DNA of 64,000 nucleotides from Oceanococcus sp. (GTDB lineage: Bacteria; Pseudomonadota; Gammaproteobacteria; Nevskiales; Oceanococcaceae), in assembly GCA_030147945.1 (NCBI GenBank), contig JASBUL010000103.1, positions 50,324-114,323 on the forward strand. Direction: 5' to 3'. Within the stretch, counting starts at the first letter, position 1; every line of letters begins with the position of its first letter. A model generated the notes under the pieces. It was not told the DNA's origin, searched no databases, and saw only the letters and a list, made by a program, of their open reading frames with translations. A program made the translations under genes and the position numbers. Below, one piece after another: positions 1-9,028 of this stretch.

Positions 1-2363
1 GACTGAGACACACCACAGATGTTGGAAATGGTCGCCGTCGGGGCGATCGCCATGGTGTTGGAGTTGCGCAGGCCGTGGGTCGTGATCTGCACGCGCAGGC
101 TGTCCCAGTCGAGGGTCTGGCTGCGATCCACTTCGAGATAGCCGCCACGACCTTCTTCCAGCTTGCTGATGGAGTCGATCGGTAGGATGCCCTGGCTCCA
201 CAGCGAACCATCAAAGGTGGCGTAGCTGCCGCGCTCCTGAGCCAGCTGGCTGGAGGCCTGCAGGGCGTAGTACGACACCGCTTCCATGGAACGGTCAGCA
301 AACTCCACCGCTTCCATGCTGGCGTAGGGCAGGCGCTGTTTGTACAGCGCATCCTGGAAGCCCATGATGCCGATGCCGACCGGGCGGTGGCGCATGTTGG
401 AGCGGCGCGCCTGCGGCACGCTGTAGTAGTTGTAGTCGATCACGTTGTCGAGCATGCGCATCGCTGTGGTGATGGTGCGCTCGAGCTTGGCCGTGTCCAG
501 ACCGTTTTCGTTGATGTGCTGGGCCAGGTTGATCGAACCTAAGTTGCACACGGCAATTTCATCGGCCGAGGTGTTCAGCGTGATTTCGGTGCACAGGTTG
601 GAACTGTGAACCACGCCGATGTGCTGCTGCGGCGAGCGCAGGTTGCACGGGTCCTTGAAGGTCACCCAGGGGTGGCCGGTCTCGAACAGCATGCCGAGCA
701 TCTTGCGCCACAGATCGACCGCCTTGATGGTGCGGAACACCTTGATCTCGCCACGCGCGGCCTTTTCTTCGTACGCCACATAGCGTTGCTCGAAGGCCTG
801 GCCAACCAGATCATGCAGGTCCGGCGTTTCGTTGGGCGAGAACAGCGTCCAGTTGCCTTCCTGTGCGACGCGCTTCATGAACAGGTCGGGAATCCAGTTC
901 GCCGTGTTCATGTCGTGGGTGCGACGGCGGTCGTCGCCGGTGTTCTTGCGCAGCTCGATGAACTCCTCGACATCAATGTGCCAGGTTTCGAGATAGGCGC
1001 AGACTGCACCTTTGCGCTTGCCGCCCTGATTCACCGCAACCGCCGTGTCGTTGGCGACTTTGAGGAACGGCACAACACCCTGGCTCTTGCCGTTGGTGCC
1101 CTTGATGTGGGCGCCAAGACCACGCACGGCGCTCCAGTCGTTGCCCAGACCGCCAGCGAATTTGGACAGCAGTGCGTTGTCCTTGATGGCGCTGTAGATG
1201 CCGTCGAGGTCATCCGGAACGGTGGTCAAATAGCAGCTGGACAGCTGCGGGCGCAGGGTGCCGGAGTTGAACAGCGTCGGCGTCGAGCTCATGAAATCGA
1301 AGCTGGAGAGCAGCTCGTAGAACTCGATGGCGCGGCCTTCGCGGTCGATCTCGTTGATCGCCAGACCCATGGCCACACGCATGAAGAAGGCCTGCGGCAA
1401 TTCAAAGCGCTGGTCGTCTTCGCTGTGGATGAAGTAACGGTCGTAGAGTGTCTGCAGGCCGAGGTAGGTGAACTGCTGGTCGCGCTCGGGTTTGAGCGCA
1501 GCGCCGAGACGGGCGAGGTCGTAGCGGGTCAGTTCGTCGGAGACCAGCTCCAGGTCGGCTGCACGGCGGATGTAGGCGTCGAAGTACTCGCCATAACGGC
1601 CGCTCATCTGTTCGGCCGTGGCCGAATCCGGCAGGCCGGCGATGAAGCTCAGGGCTTCGCTGCGCAGGGTGTCGAGCAGCAGGCGGGCAGCGACATAGGT
1701 GTAGTTCGGCTCGCGCTCGATCAGCACGCGCGCGCTCATGGCCATGGCCTGACCGACGTCTTTTTCGGCGATGCCATCGAACAGGTTGCGCAGGGTGTCT
1801 TTGAGCACTAGGGCTTCATCGACATTGTCGATGCCAGCGCAGGCCTCACCGATGACCTTGCGCAGGCGCGCCTCATCCAGCGGACGACGGCTGCCGTCAG
1901 CCGCCGTGACGTTGAGACCGGATTCGGCTTTCTTGGGCTTCTTGGCCGCCGATTCGGCTTCGCGCTTGGCCGCCTGGCGCTCGCGGTAGAGCACGTAGTC
2001 GCGCGCGACCTTCTGTTCACCGGCACGCATCAGGGCCAGTTCAACCTGATCCTGAATGTCTTCGATATGCAGGGTGCCGCCCACGTCGATGTTGCGGGTG
2101 ATTTTTTCGGTGACCTGCTTGGTCAGCTTGGCGACCACTTCGTGGACGCGCTTGGATTCTGCCGCGCCGCCACCTTCAACCGCGAGGAAGGCCTTGGTCA
2201 TGGCGACCTTGATCTTGCTCGCGTCAAAAGGCGTGACCTTGCCGTTACGGCGAATCACTTTGAAACCGCCGGGCGCGGAGGCGCTCACGTCAGCGGATTG
2301 TGTGTCTGGGTTTGCAGGCGATGCGCTGGAGCGCTCCGCTGCTTCACTGATCTGGGCTTCCAT
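1..2363 (-). CDS. nrdA: Class Ia ribonucleoside-diphosphate reductase, alpha subunit (C-terminus missing)
   Basis: Reduces ribonucleoside diphosphates to deoxyribonucleotides together with the NrdB radical subunit. The ATG at 2363 gives about 787 residues before the window edge, so the C-terminal redox cysteines and any nrdB are out of view. Residues about 32-130 form an ATP-cone (starts GGFKVIRRNGKV). Residues about 150-240 look like a second, weaker ATP-cone, as known for Pseudomonas-type NrdA. C377 (SSCYLTT) matches a substrate-site redox cysteine. N589-C591-E593 (NLCTEI) matches the catalytic triad around the thiyl cysteine. The motif APTATIS lies near the edge. Two NrdR-type boxes and a DnaA box lie upstream, which fits nucleotide and replication control. 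Confidence 0.94.
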   Translation of the reverse strand, partial: MEAQISEAAERSSASPANPDTQSADVSASAPGGFKVIRRNGKVTPFDASKIKVAMTKAFLAVEGGGAAESKRVHEVVAKLTKQVTEKITRNIDVGGTLHIEDIQDQVELALMRAGEQKVARDYVLYRERQAAKREAESAAKKPKKAESGLNVTAADGSRRPLDEARLRKVIGEACAGIDNVDEALVLKDTLRNLFDGIAEKDVGQAMAMSARVLIEREPNYTYVAARLLLDTLRSEALSFIAGLPDSATAEQMSGRYGEYFDAYIRRAADLELVSDELTRYDLARLGAALKPERDQQFTYLGLQTLYDRYFIHSEDDQRFELPQAFFMRVAMGLAINEIDREGRAIEFYELLSSFDFMSSTPTLFNSGTLRPQLSSCYLTTVPDDLDGIYSAIKDNALLSKFAGGLGNDWSAVRGLGAHIKGTNGKSQGVVPFLKVANDTAVAVNQGGKRKGAVCAYLETWHIDVEEFIELRKNTGDDRRRTHDMNTANWIPDLFMKRVAQEGNWTLFSPNETPDLHDLVGQAFEQRYVAYEEKAARGEIKVFRTIKAVDLWRKMLGMLFETGHPWVTFKDPCNLRSPQQHIGVVHSSNLCTEITLNTSADEIAVCNLGSINLAQHINENGLDTAKLERTITTAMRMLDNVIDYNYYSVPQARRSNMRHRPVGIGIMGFQDALYKQRLPYASMEAVEFADRSMEAVSYYALQASSQLAQERGSYATFDGSLWSQGILPIDSISKLEEGRGGYLEVDRSQTLDWDSLRVQITTHGLRNSNTMAIAPTATISNICGVSQ

Positions 2364-2478
2364 GGATGTCGATTTCCCTCCCCGGTGGTGCAACACGACT
2401 GCACGAAAACAAAGCGAACTGCACGTCAGCTGTGCAGGCCTTATGAAGGCCGCATATCGTGTGGCAGTGACGTGACGG

Positions 2479-2494
2479 ACACACTATATAGTGG
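2479..2494. promoter_or_regulatory. NrdR box 1
   Basis: ACACACTATATAGTGG matches the NrdR consensus ACACWATATATWGTGT at 14 of 16 positions, judged by eye from memory of the consensus. It lies about 115 bases upstream of nrdA, where the NrdR repressor usually binds. Confidence 0.8.
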
Positions 2495-2512
2495 GTCCAG
2501 GGGGTGTCGTCA

Positions 2513-2528
2513 ACCCAACATATTGTGT
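2513..2528. promoter_or_regulatory. NrdR box 2
   Basis: ACCCAACATATTGTGT also matches the NrdR consensus at 14 of 16 positions. It starts 34 bases from box 1, close to a whole number of helical turns, as expected for paired NrdR boxes. Confidence 0.78.
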
Positions 2529-2548
2529 TTACAAGCGGTGCATAAACG

Positions 2549-2557
2549 TGTGGATAA
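2549..2557 (-). promoter_or_regulatory. DnaA box upstream of nrdA
   Basis: TGTGGATAA is the exact complement of the consensus DnaA box TTATCCACA. DnaA control of nrdAB is known in Escherichia coli, so the placement makes sense. It is a single nine-base match and could be chance. Confidence 0.5.
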
Positions 2558-2693
2558 CTGTGGAAAAACTGGGTAAAACCAGTGTGAATACAAGCAAATT
2601 TCGCCTTTGAACAGACGCTTGCCCCGGCATCGCCAAAATGTTCCGGGGACCGGTACACTGAGACCCTCGAAGACGACGAAAAATCCTCTAAAA

Positions 2694-4112
2694 ATGTTGA
2701 TTCCCGTGCTGCTTGCCGGCGGTTCCGGCAGCCGTTTGTGGCCGCTCTCCAGAAAATTGCATCCCAAGCAATTTTTGCGGCTGACTGACGAACGGTCGCT
2801 GCTGGAAAACACCGTGATGCGCGTCATGCGCGCACCTGATGTGGGGCCGGTGCTGGCCATAGGCGGTGAGGATCATCGCTTCATCATCGCCGAGCACCTG
2901 CGGCGCATGGGCCAGGATGGTGCACGCATCCTGCTCGAGCCGGTTGGACGCAACACCGCGCCGGCTGCTGCGGTGGCGGCACTGGAGGTCGCGGCCCGGC
3001 ATGGGCCGGATGCCCTGATGATGCTGTGTCCCTCGGATCATGTGATCACCGACGTGCAGGCTTTTGCCGATGCCGTGGCGATTGCGGCGGCGGCGGCTGA
3101 ACCCGGCGTGATGGTGACCTTCGGGATTCGTGCCGAGCGGCCTGAAACCGGTTACGGCTATATCAAGGTCGGTGCCGCGCGAGGCGCGGGTGCGTTTGAT
3201 CTGGAAGGCTTTGTAGAAAAGCCGGATCTGGCGACCGCCCAGGCCTATGTGGCCGACGGGGGCTATTTCTGGAATGGCGGCATGTTCGTGTTTCGGGCCC
3301 AGACCTTGCTGGATGAGCTGGCGCAACATGCGCCGCAGATGCTTGCCGCGTGTCGTGCCGCACACGCAGGGGCGGCCGAGGATGGCCAGTTTCTGCGCTT
3401 GCAGGCTGAAGCCTTCACGGCATGCCCGGAGGATTCCATCGACTACGCGGTGATGGAAAAAACCCGCGGCGCCGTGGTCGTGCCGCTGGACTGCGGTTGG
3501 GACGATGTCGGTTCCTGGACCTATCTGAACACCCTGGGCGAGAGCGATCAGGATGGCAATGTGGCGCAGGGTGACGTCCTGCTCGAGGGCGCCAGGAACA
3601 CCTGGGTGCGGGCCCAGAATCGCCTGGTGGTGGCGATCGGGACGCAGGATCTGGTGATCGTTGAAACCAAGGATGCGGTGTTGGTCAGCGATGCGGCCCA
3701 GGTGCAGCAGGTCAAGGCCATCGTCAAACAGCTGGAAACCCAGCAACGTCAGGAGGCGGTACTGCATCCGCGGGTTTACCGGCCATGGGGGTCTTACGAG
3801 GGGGTTGATGACGGCGCCCGTCATCAGGTCAAACGTATCGTGGTGCAACCCGGCGCCAAGCTGTCCTTGCAGATGCACCACCACCGCGCCGAGCACTGGA
3901 TCGTGGTCAAAGGCACCGCGCGGGTGACCCGCGGTGACGAAACTTTCCTGCTTGGCGAGGATGAATCCACATACATTCCCATCGGCACCACGCACCGTCT
4001 GGAAAATCCCGGCACGATTCCGCTGGAGTTGATTGAGGTGCAGACCGGGTCTTATCTGGGGGAGGACGACATCGTGCGATTTGAAGACGACTACGGGCGG
4101 AACAAGTCATGA
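2694..4112 (+). CDS. manC: Mannose-1-phosphate guanylyltransferase / mannose-6-phosphate isomerase
   Basis: Type II bifunctional enzyme (ManC/AlgA/XanB family) that makes mannose-6-phosphate and GDP-mannose for surface polysaccharides. The ATG at 2694 gives 472 residues, the usual family length; an upstream in-frame start would add 29 unrelated residues. The pyrophosphorylase signature LLAGGSGSRLWPLSR...PKQ is at residues about 6-27 and FVEKPD at about 171. The isomerase cupin motif QMHHHRAEHW is near residue 391. The stop overlaps the next start as ATGA, so the two genes are translationally coupled. It probably feeds the polysaccharide genes seen at the right of the window. GDP-mannose pathway choice cannot be told from this gene alone. 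Confidence 0.95.
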   Translation: MLIPVLLAGGSGSRLWPLSRKLHPKQFLRLTDERSLLENTVMRVMRAPDVGPVLAIGGEDHRFIIAEHLRRMGQDGARILLEPVGRNTAPAAAVAALEVAARHGPDALMMLCPSDHVITDVQAFADAVAIAAAAAEPGVMVTFGIRAERPETGYGYIKVGAARGAGAFDLEGFVEKPDLATAQAYVADGGYFWNGGMFVFRAQTLLDELAQHAPQMLAACRAAHAGAAEDGQFLRLQAEAFTACPEDSIDYAVMEKTRGAVVVPLDCGWDDVGSWTYLNTLGESDQDGNVAQGDVLLEGARNTWVRAQNRLVVAIGTQDLVIVETKDAVLVSDAAQVQQVKAIVKQLETQQRQEAVLHPRVYRPWGSYEGVDDGARHQVKRIVVQPGAKLSLQMHHHRAEHWIVVKGTARVTRGDETFLLGEDESTYIPIGTTHRLENPGTIPLELIEVQTGSYLGEDDIVRFEDDYGRNKS

Positions 4113-4915
4113 GGCGGTCACTGGCGGCGCTTGGCGCCTGGCTGGTCCTCAGTGGCGTGCCGATGCTGGTGCAGGCGGATGAGGCCAGGGCCCTGCTGGA
4201 CTGCGCCGCGCGCAATGTGCCGGCGCGCAGCTTTACCCAGGCGGCGGAATTCGAGGTGATGCAGGACGGTGCGGCGCAGCGGCGTATCGGCGCATCGCTG
4301 GCCGGCTTGCGCGATGCCGACAGTATCAGCCTGAACATTGTGGTGAGCGCGCCGTCCGATGTGGCCGGAACGGCCGTGTTGCTGCGACAAAATGATGCCG
4401 GACGTGAAGACATGCGCATGTACCTGCCGGCTTTGCAGCGGGTTCGACCGATCACCGGCGGGATGGCCAACCAGGGCATTCTGGGCACCGATTTCAGCTA
4501 CCGCGACATCCGTGACATTTACGGTGCGCTGCGCGAGGGGCAGGCGAGGGTGCTGGGTGCGGGCAAGATTGCTGGCAAGGACACGCAACGCATGGAGCTG
4601 ATTCCGGCGGCAGAGCAGGAATCGCCTTACCAGCGCATGGTTGTCGATCTGGATGCGTCCAGCTGCGTGGTGCTGGCCGTGGATTTTGAATCGCCCGGTC
4701 GCGGGGTCACCAAGCGGTTGCTGGGTGATGTGGACTCAGTGACCAGCATCGGTGAGCGCCGCATACTGCTGCGTTACACCATGGATGATCTGGACAAAGG
4801 TTCGCAGACCGTGCTCAAACTGGGGGCGCCGGAATATGACGAGGACATCCGGTCGCTGGCGTTTCATCCCAGCTCGTTCTACCGCTATCGCAACAGTGCG
4901 GCGGCGCCGGAGTAA
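4109..4915 (+). CDS. LolA-like outer membrane lipoprotein-sorting protein
   Basis: A 268-residue exported protein with a signal peptide ending near VQA-DE (residue 23). The LolA-like fold family is recognised from MYLPALQRVRPI followed by GTDFSYRDI, which matches the family pattern of a 'lpalkrvrri' strand and a 'GSdfsyeDl' strand. LolA-like proteins have a half-barrel that binds lipid, and in this family they often accompany MMPL/RND pumps. Here the gene overlaps manC by four bases, an odd partner, and no pump is adjacent. A paralogue at 23691-24482 does sit next to a pump. The substrate is unknown. An inverted repeat overlaps its stop codon. Confidence 0.8.
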   Translation: MRRSLAALGAWLVLSGVPMLVQADEARALLDCAARNVPARSFTQAAEFEVMQDGAAQRRIGASLAGLRDADSISLNIVVSAPSDVAGTAVLLRQNDAGREDMRMYLPALQRVRPITGGMANQGILGTDFSYRDIRDIYGALREGQARVLGAGKIAGKDTQRMELIPAAEQESPYQRMVVDLDASSCVVLAVDFESPGRGVTKRLLGDVDSVTSIGERRILLRYTMDDLDKGSQTVLKLGAPEYDEDIRSLAFHPSSFYRYRNSAAAPE

Positions 4916-4928
4916 TCGGCGCCGCCGC
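4898..4928. terminator. GC-rich hairpin between convergent genes
   Basis: GCGGCGGCGCCG (4898-4909) and CGGCGCCGCCGC (4917-4928) form a perfect 12-base-pair stem with a seven-base loop holding the TAA stop of the LolA-like gene. There is no U-tract on either side. It may act as a two-way terminator or pause site between the convergent LolA-like and DUF1302 genes. Confidence 0.5.
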
Positions 4929-4934
4929 ATCAAC

Positions 4935-6749
4935 TCAGAAGCTGTAGGCCAGCGAGACGGACACGTTGTCGCGGTCCTTGATCAGGTTGAAGCTGCCGCC
5001 ACCCCAGTAGCGCTGGTAGCCCAGGCCCATCTCCCACACGCCGAGATAGGTGGCCTTGACCCCCATGATCAGGGATTTGCGCCCCTGCACGAAGTTCAGG
5101 ATCGGAGTGGCTGAGGTGCCGTTGACGTCATGGGCGAACACCACGGTGGGCGAAACCACGTAGCGGTTGAGCACGTTGTTGTAGGTCAGCTGCGTGGCCA
5201 CCCGGTAGCCCCAGGAGAAGGCCGTGGCATAGCCACCATTCTGGGTCTGCGGCCCGTTGCCATCAACCAGGCCGAGGGCGGCCGATACGATCGGGTTGTA
5301 GGGCAGGTAGCTGCCCGGGCCTTCAAACAGCAACTCGTCGTTGTCGGGCAGGTCGTGGATATGACTGCCGGCAGCCTCGACCAGCAGCAAGGCCTGATCG
5401 TTTCTCAGCCACTTTGACGGGCCGAAGATTTTGGTCGTGGAAAGATCCCACTGGCTGACATCCAGGCGGCGGTAGCCTTGAATCTGCTCACCCGGCTGGA
5501 ACGGTCCGATCTGCGAGGGCAGCGGGGTGCGCAGCCCGGCCAGGAGGACTTCAACATCTTCCAGCTGCAGCGGCTGATCCTGCTTGAGGCTGTATTCGCC
5601 CTGCAGGGCCAGACCACCAAACGGCAGCGACATATTGAAGCTGATGCCGTACAGGGAGATGTCTTCCGGGTACTCGATGAAGTAGCCACCAGCCGGTGCC
5701 ACGCCTTCAAAACCCAATGGTGCGGCGTAGCCGCTGACCAGCGGCAGACGGCTGTGGTAGTTGGCCGCATACAGACCCAAATCGATGCCGCCCAGTGCCG
5801 GGGTGAAGATGCGCAGAGCGACGCCGCCCTGACCACCGTCATCCGGCTTGTTGTCGGCCTTGCGCGGGATGGCCGAGCCGCCAGCGGCGGCCGCACAGGT
5901 GCCCGGTGCAGACAATTCGGGGCAGCGTCCGAAGCCAATTTCCGCCGTTTCGCCGCTGTAGCCGGCAAAGTCGTTGGTGGCAAAGAAACTGCCCGACGGG
6001 TCGGCTTCGGTGGCCACCCAGTCGTACTGGTAGAAACCTTCGATCGAGATGTTGTCGGTCAAATCCGCCGAAGCCCAGACCATGCCGGCCGGGATAAAGA
6101 CTTCCGACAAATCCACGCCAGGCACACGCAGCTGTGAGGCGTCGGCGGCGATGATCGAGTTGATGCCGTTCAGCACCAGTGCCGATTCACCCCAGTTGAG
6201 CACCTGATGCCCGACACGGAAGCTGAGATAGCGTTGACCCAATTGAAGCGTGCCGAAAATGAAGCCTTCAAGCAGGTCGGCATCGTTGCCGAGGCGCTCA
6301 TGCAGCAGATCGCGGCGACGCTTGAGGTCGTCCGGGCCGGCCAGTCGGGTGGGTGGCCCGGCATAGTCTTCCTCGTCGAAGAAGTCGTGGTCGTTGAGGA
6401 CCAGATCGTAGAGGTAGCTGCCGCGCACCTGGGCGCCGAAATCGCCCCAGTTGAGGTACATGGTCGAGGTCAGCTTGAGCCCGCCGGAGATCATGTCGCC
6501 CTTGTCGAAGGCCAGGTTGCCGTCATCACCATTGGTGGAGAAGGCCTGTCCAGGCGCACCGTCGGCGGTGGTGTTGGAGCGCCCGATGATCTGGCGGCTT
6601 TGTTCTTCCACACGCCAGGCGGCACCGGCCGACACGGTTGAGTCGATGCGCCCGTTGATCGGGCCCAGGTCGAAGCTTGCAGCCAGCGCTGCGGAGCTGC
6701 TTACGCCGGTCACGATCAGGCCGGCCATCAGTTGGTTGATTTTGTGCAT
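4935..6749 (-). CDS. DUF1302 family outer-membrane protein
   Basis: A 604-residue protein with a signal peptide (MHKINQLMAG to about ALAA, residue 24). It starts with the family's RIDSTVSAGAAWR segment, and many aromatic alternating strands follow. It ends in SLAYSF, a terminal aromatic residue typical of BamA-inserted beta-barrels. DUF1302 proteins are common in bacteria that grow on lipids, sterols or hydrocarbons and are thought to form outer-membrane channels, but the function is not proven. It is the second gene of an operon: 15 bases separate it from the upstream lipase, and GGAGATCC precedes the ATG. A role in taking up the lipase's products is an inference from this pairing. Confidence 0.85.
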   Translation of the reverse strand: MHKINQLMAGLIVTGVSSSAALAASFDLGPINGRIDSTVSAGAAWRVEEQSRQIIGRSNTTADGAPGQAFSTNGDDGNLAFDKGDMISGGLKLTSTMYLNWGDFGAQVRGSYLYDLVLNDHDFFDEEDYAGPPTRLAGPDDLKRRRDLLHERLGNDADLLEGFIFGTLQLGQRYLSFRVGHQVLNWGESALVLNGINSIIAADASQLRVPGVDLSEVFIPAGMVWASADLTDNISIEGFYQYDWVATEADPSGSFFATNDFAGYSGETAEIGFGRCPELSAPGTCAAAAGGSAIPRKADNKPDDGGQGGVALRIFTPALGGIDLGLYAANYHSRLPLVSGYAAPLGFEGVAPAGGYFIEYPEDISLYGISFNMSLPFGGLALQGEYSLKQDQPLQLEDVEVLLAGLRTPLPSQIGPFQPGEQIQGYRRLDVSQWDLSTTKIFGPSKWLRNDQALLLVEAAGSHIHDLPDNDELLFEGPGSYLPYNPIVSAALGLVDGNGPQTQNGGYATAFSWGYRVATQLTYNNVLNRYVVSPTVVFAHDVNGTSATPILNFVQGRKSLIMGVKATYLGVWEMGLGYQRYWGGGSFNLIKDRDNVSVSLAYSF

Positions 6750-6764
6750 GATGGATCTCCGGTC

Positions 6765-8903
6765 TTAGTTCGCAGCTTGCGGGCAGTTGCCGCCCAGCGG
6801 CAGGCAGGCGCCGTCACTGGCCAAGAAGTTGGCCACCTGGCGTTGCATCTCGACAAACACCGGATCCTCGGCCGGATTGGCCGTGGTCGGTTGCAGGATG
6901 CTGCCGTGGTTGCCAGCGGAGAAGCGCACCAGTTCACGACCGTCAGTCAGCACGCTGGGGCTATCCAGCGGTGGACTGATGTCGGTTGTGTTCAGGCCCA
7001 TCACACGAGCCAGCGGCTCGGTGCCCGACAGCAAACCGGGGATGAGTACGTTTTCGTCGGCACGGTTGGGGACCACGCTGTCACCCACCACCTCGATCAT
7101 GTGGACAGCGCGATCGCTGGCTGCGGCGGCGGCCCAGTTGATCGGGTCGGCCGGATCCACCGCGAGCTGGGCGAAGCGCAGGAACATCTCGTAGCTGTCA
7201 GTGCCCTTGACGATGCCGGCCGCTTCCAGGCCGCCGGCGACAACCGGACCGAACGTGGCTGACGCGTCGAGCAACTTGCCGATACCGCCCCCCGGCATGG
7301 CCAGGCTGGCGGCCTTGATGTCATCGTTGGCGCCAAGCAGGGTGGTGCCGACGATGCCGCCCAGAGAATGTCCGAGGAAATGGATGCGATCGGTGTTGAT
7401 CACATCGTTGGGGTCGGCGCCGAGCACCAGATTGCCCAGTGAGCGGACCAGATGAATCTGGTCTGATACCGATTGCCGGATGTTGTCACGCGAGGTGATC
7501 GGGCTGGTCAGGTTGATGAAGTAGGCACCGGACGCATCGACCGTGCCATCGCCATCAAGATCGGCATCAAAGGTGCGCTCGGTGGTGCCCGGTACGCGCA
7601 GGGGGTGACCCGGCGGCAGGCCATGCAGGGGCTGGTCAATCGCCACGCTGACGAAGCCGGCGGCGGACAGCGCGCCGGCGATACCGAGCATTTGCGAACG
7701 GTCGCCGGTGATGCCGTGCAGGAACACCACGGTGGGCCAGCCGCCGTCAGGTGCCGTGCCTTGCGGGCGAGCCAGAATCAGCGGGACCAGTTCATCCGAC
7801 TGCTGGGCCGGCATCGGGTAACACAAGGTGGTGCTGCTGGGCGGAAGCAGCGCCTCGCAGGGTGCGCCGGTGCCCGGGTGCACCGCGCCGGCATTGATCA
7901 CGCCGTCGTTTTGCCACACCGAGGTGTTGATGTTTTCCGCCCCTGGCTGGTGGTAGTACGGCAGGTTGAAAGCGCCGACATAAACCAGCGGATTGTTGGC
8001 CTCAGGCAGCGGCAGTGGTTCGCTCGGGCTGCCCAGAATCTGGGCCAGGGTCAGCCCGCTGGGCTGGGCCTGAATCAGCTGGGCCGAGGCCTGTGCATCA
8101 ATGCTCTTGAGCGTGGGTGTGGTCGACTGGGTGGTGAACGACCAGGCCAGGATCAGATCCTTGCGCGCGATTTCGCCGCGTGAGTTCGGGGCCAGTGCCG
8201 ACAGCTGTTGCAGGCCGCCGACCACCGGCGCGACAAAGGCTGACTGCAGCTGGTCGAGTACCGGAATCAGATCCGTGCGGCCTTGCTGATTGAGTGCAGC
8301 CAGCAGGGTGCTGGTGGTTTGTTGGCTGAACGGCGTGTCGCTGTTGAGCGTGTCGAACAGCTCGTTGGGGATGGCCGGTGCACCGGCGGGGCTGCGGATT
8401 TCACGGGTCAGGCCGACCAGATAGCGGGTCGATTCCTGAAGCGGCTTGAGCCAGTGCACAACCAGTCGCGGACTCAGCACCGAAACCGGCGACAGGGTTA
8501 CGGCAAAGTCTTCGCCGGGTATGAGTTCCTGGGCGCGCTGGCTGTCGAAGATGCGCACGCCGTTGGCAGCCTGATCCGGGTCAACCTTGCCTTGCAGGTT
8601 GGTGAACAGGGTCGCAGTGGTCGACCAGCCATCCACCAGGCCCCAGCCCGGAATGGCGGCCAGAGAGCCGGCCGGCGACAGGGTGCCGTCGGCATTGTTG
8701 TCGGGGTTGTCGTCCTGACCGGTTTCGCTGCCGAACAGCAGGTCGATGGGTACGGGGAGAATTGCGCCGGAGGTGTTGGTGGGCAGAACCACCGGATCGA
8801 ACAGTGGTTTCGGACCGAAGTCGTCATCCGTGCGCAGTCCGTTGTCATCCGGACTGCATGCAGCCAAAGCCAGCATCGTGCCGGCAACCAGTATTGCTCT
8901 CAT
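6765..8903 (-). CDS. Surface lipoprotein lipase, VolA / Pla-1/cef type
   Basis: A 712-residue lipoprotein. The lipobox LALAAC places lipidation at C16. The N-terminal half resembles the bacterial virulence-factor lipase N-terminal domain of the Pla-1/cef family. The C-terminal half is an alpha/beta hydrolase with VVFLHGITGDRSQM (oxyanion region) and the nucleophile elbow GHSLGG near residue 512. VolA of Vibrio cholerae is a surface lysophospholipase of this type that works with the FadL channel; here the partner is a DUF1302 protein. The protein probably sits in the outer membrane, facing outward. An inverted repeat lies 27-58 bases upstream of the start. The substrate (lysophospholipid, triacylglycerol or another ester) cannot be read from the sequence. 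Confidence 0.88.
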   Translation of the reverse strand: MRAILVAGTMLALAACSPDDNGLRTDDDFGPKPLFDPVVLPTNTSGAILPVPIDLLFGSETGQDDNPDNNADGTLSPAGSLAAIPGWGLVDGWSTTATLFTNLQGKVDPDQAANGVRIFDSQRAQELIPGEDFAVTLSPVSVLSPRLVVHWLKPLQESTRYLVGLTREIRSPAGAPAIPNELFDTLNSDTPFSQQTTSTLLAALNQQGRTDLIPVLDQLQSAFVAPVVGGLQQLSALAPNSRGEIARKDLILAWSFTTQSTTPTLKSIDAQASAQLIQAQPSGLTLAQILGSPSEPLPLPEANNPLVYVGAFNLPYYHQPGAENINTSVWQNDGVINAGAVHPGTGAPCEALLPPSSTTLCYPMPAQQSDELVPLILARPQGTAPDGGWPTVVFLHGITGDRSQMLGIAGALSAAGFVSVAIDQPLHGLPPGHPLRVPGTTERTFDADLDGDGTVDASGAYFINLTSPITSRDNIRQSVSDQIHLVRSLGNLVLGADPNDVINTDRIHFLGHSLGGIVGTTLLGANDDIKAASLAMPGGGIGKLLDASATFGPVVAGGLEAAGIVKGTDSYEMFLRFAQLAVDPADPINWAAAAASDRAVHMIEVVGDSVVPNRADENVLIPGLLSGTEPLARVMGLNTTDISPPLDSPSVLTDGRELVRFSAGNHGSILQPTTANPAEDPVFVEMQRQVANFLASDGACLPLGGNCPQAAN

Positions 8904-8929
8904 GGTGTCTCCCCATGCTGAGATGTTGT

Positions 8930-8961
8930 ACGTCGACGTTTTAGTGTCTTGTTGTCGACGT
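8930..8961. promoter_or_regulatory. Inverted repeat upstream of the lipase operon
   Basis: ACGTCGAC (8930-8937) and GTCGACGT (8954-8961) are perfect eight-base arms 16 bases apart. Each contains the palindrome GTCGAC. The site lies just upstream of the lipase start at 8903 and could be a repressor or activator operator; the regulator is unknown. Confidence 0.4.
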
Positions 8962-9028
8962 GAAGAGAATATGAATAGGCAGCCTCGTCGTATGTCACAA
9001 AAACGGCTGTCATGCCGCAGGAAAAATC

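Larger units (their letters stand above)
2364..2693. other. Divergent nrdA / manC control region
   Basis: A 330-base region without a gene, more AT-rich than its flanks. The nrdA side carries two NrdR-type boxes about 34 bases apart and a perfect DnaA box. The manC side has no clear promoter or strong ribosome-binding site. Several frames run open across it but none resembles a protein. Confidence 0.7.

Noticed and set aside
606..1811. Long open frame on the strand opposite nrdA
   Set aside because: nrdA is certain here from its protein motifs; the opposite frame is an artefact of high GC content with no recognisable protein features.
2688..3995. 435-residue open frame opposite manC
   Set aside because: It lies fully antisense to manC, whose motifs are certain; the composition (rich in His, Arg, Gly) is typical of a shadow frame.
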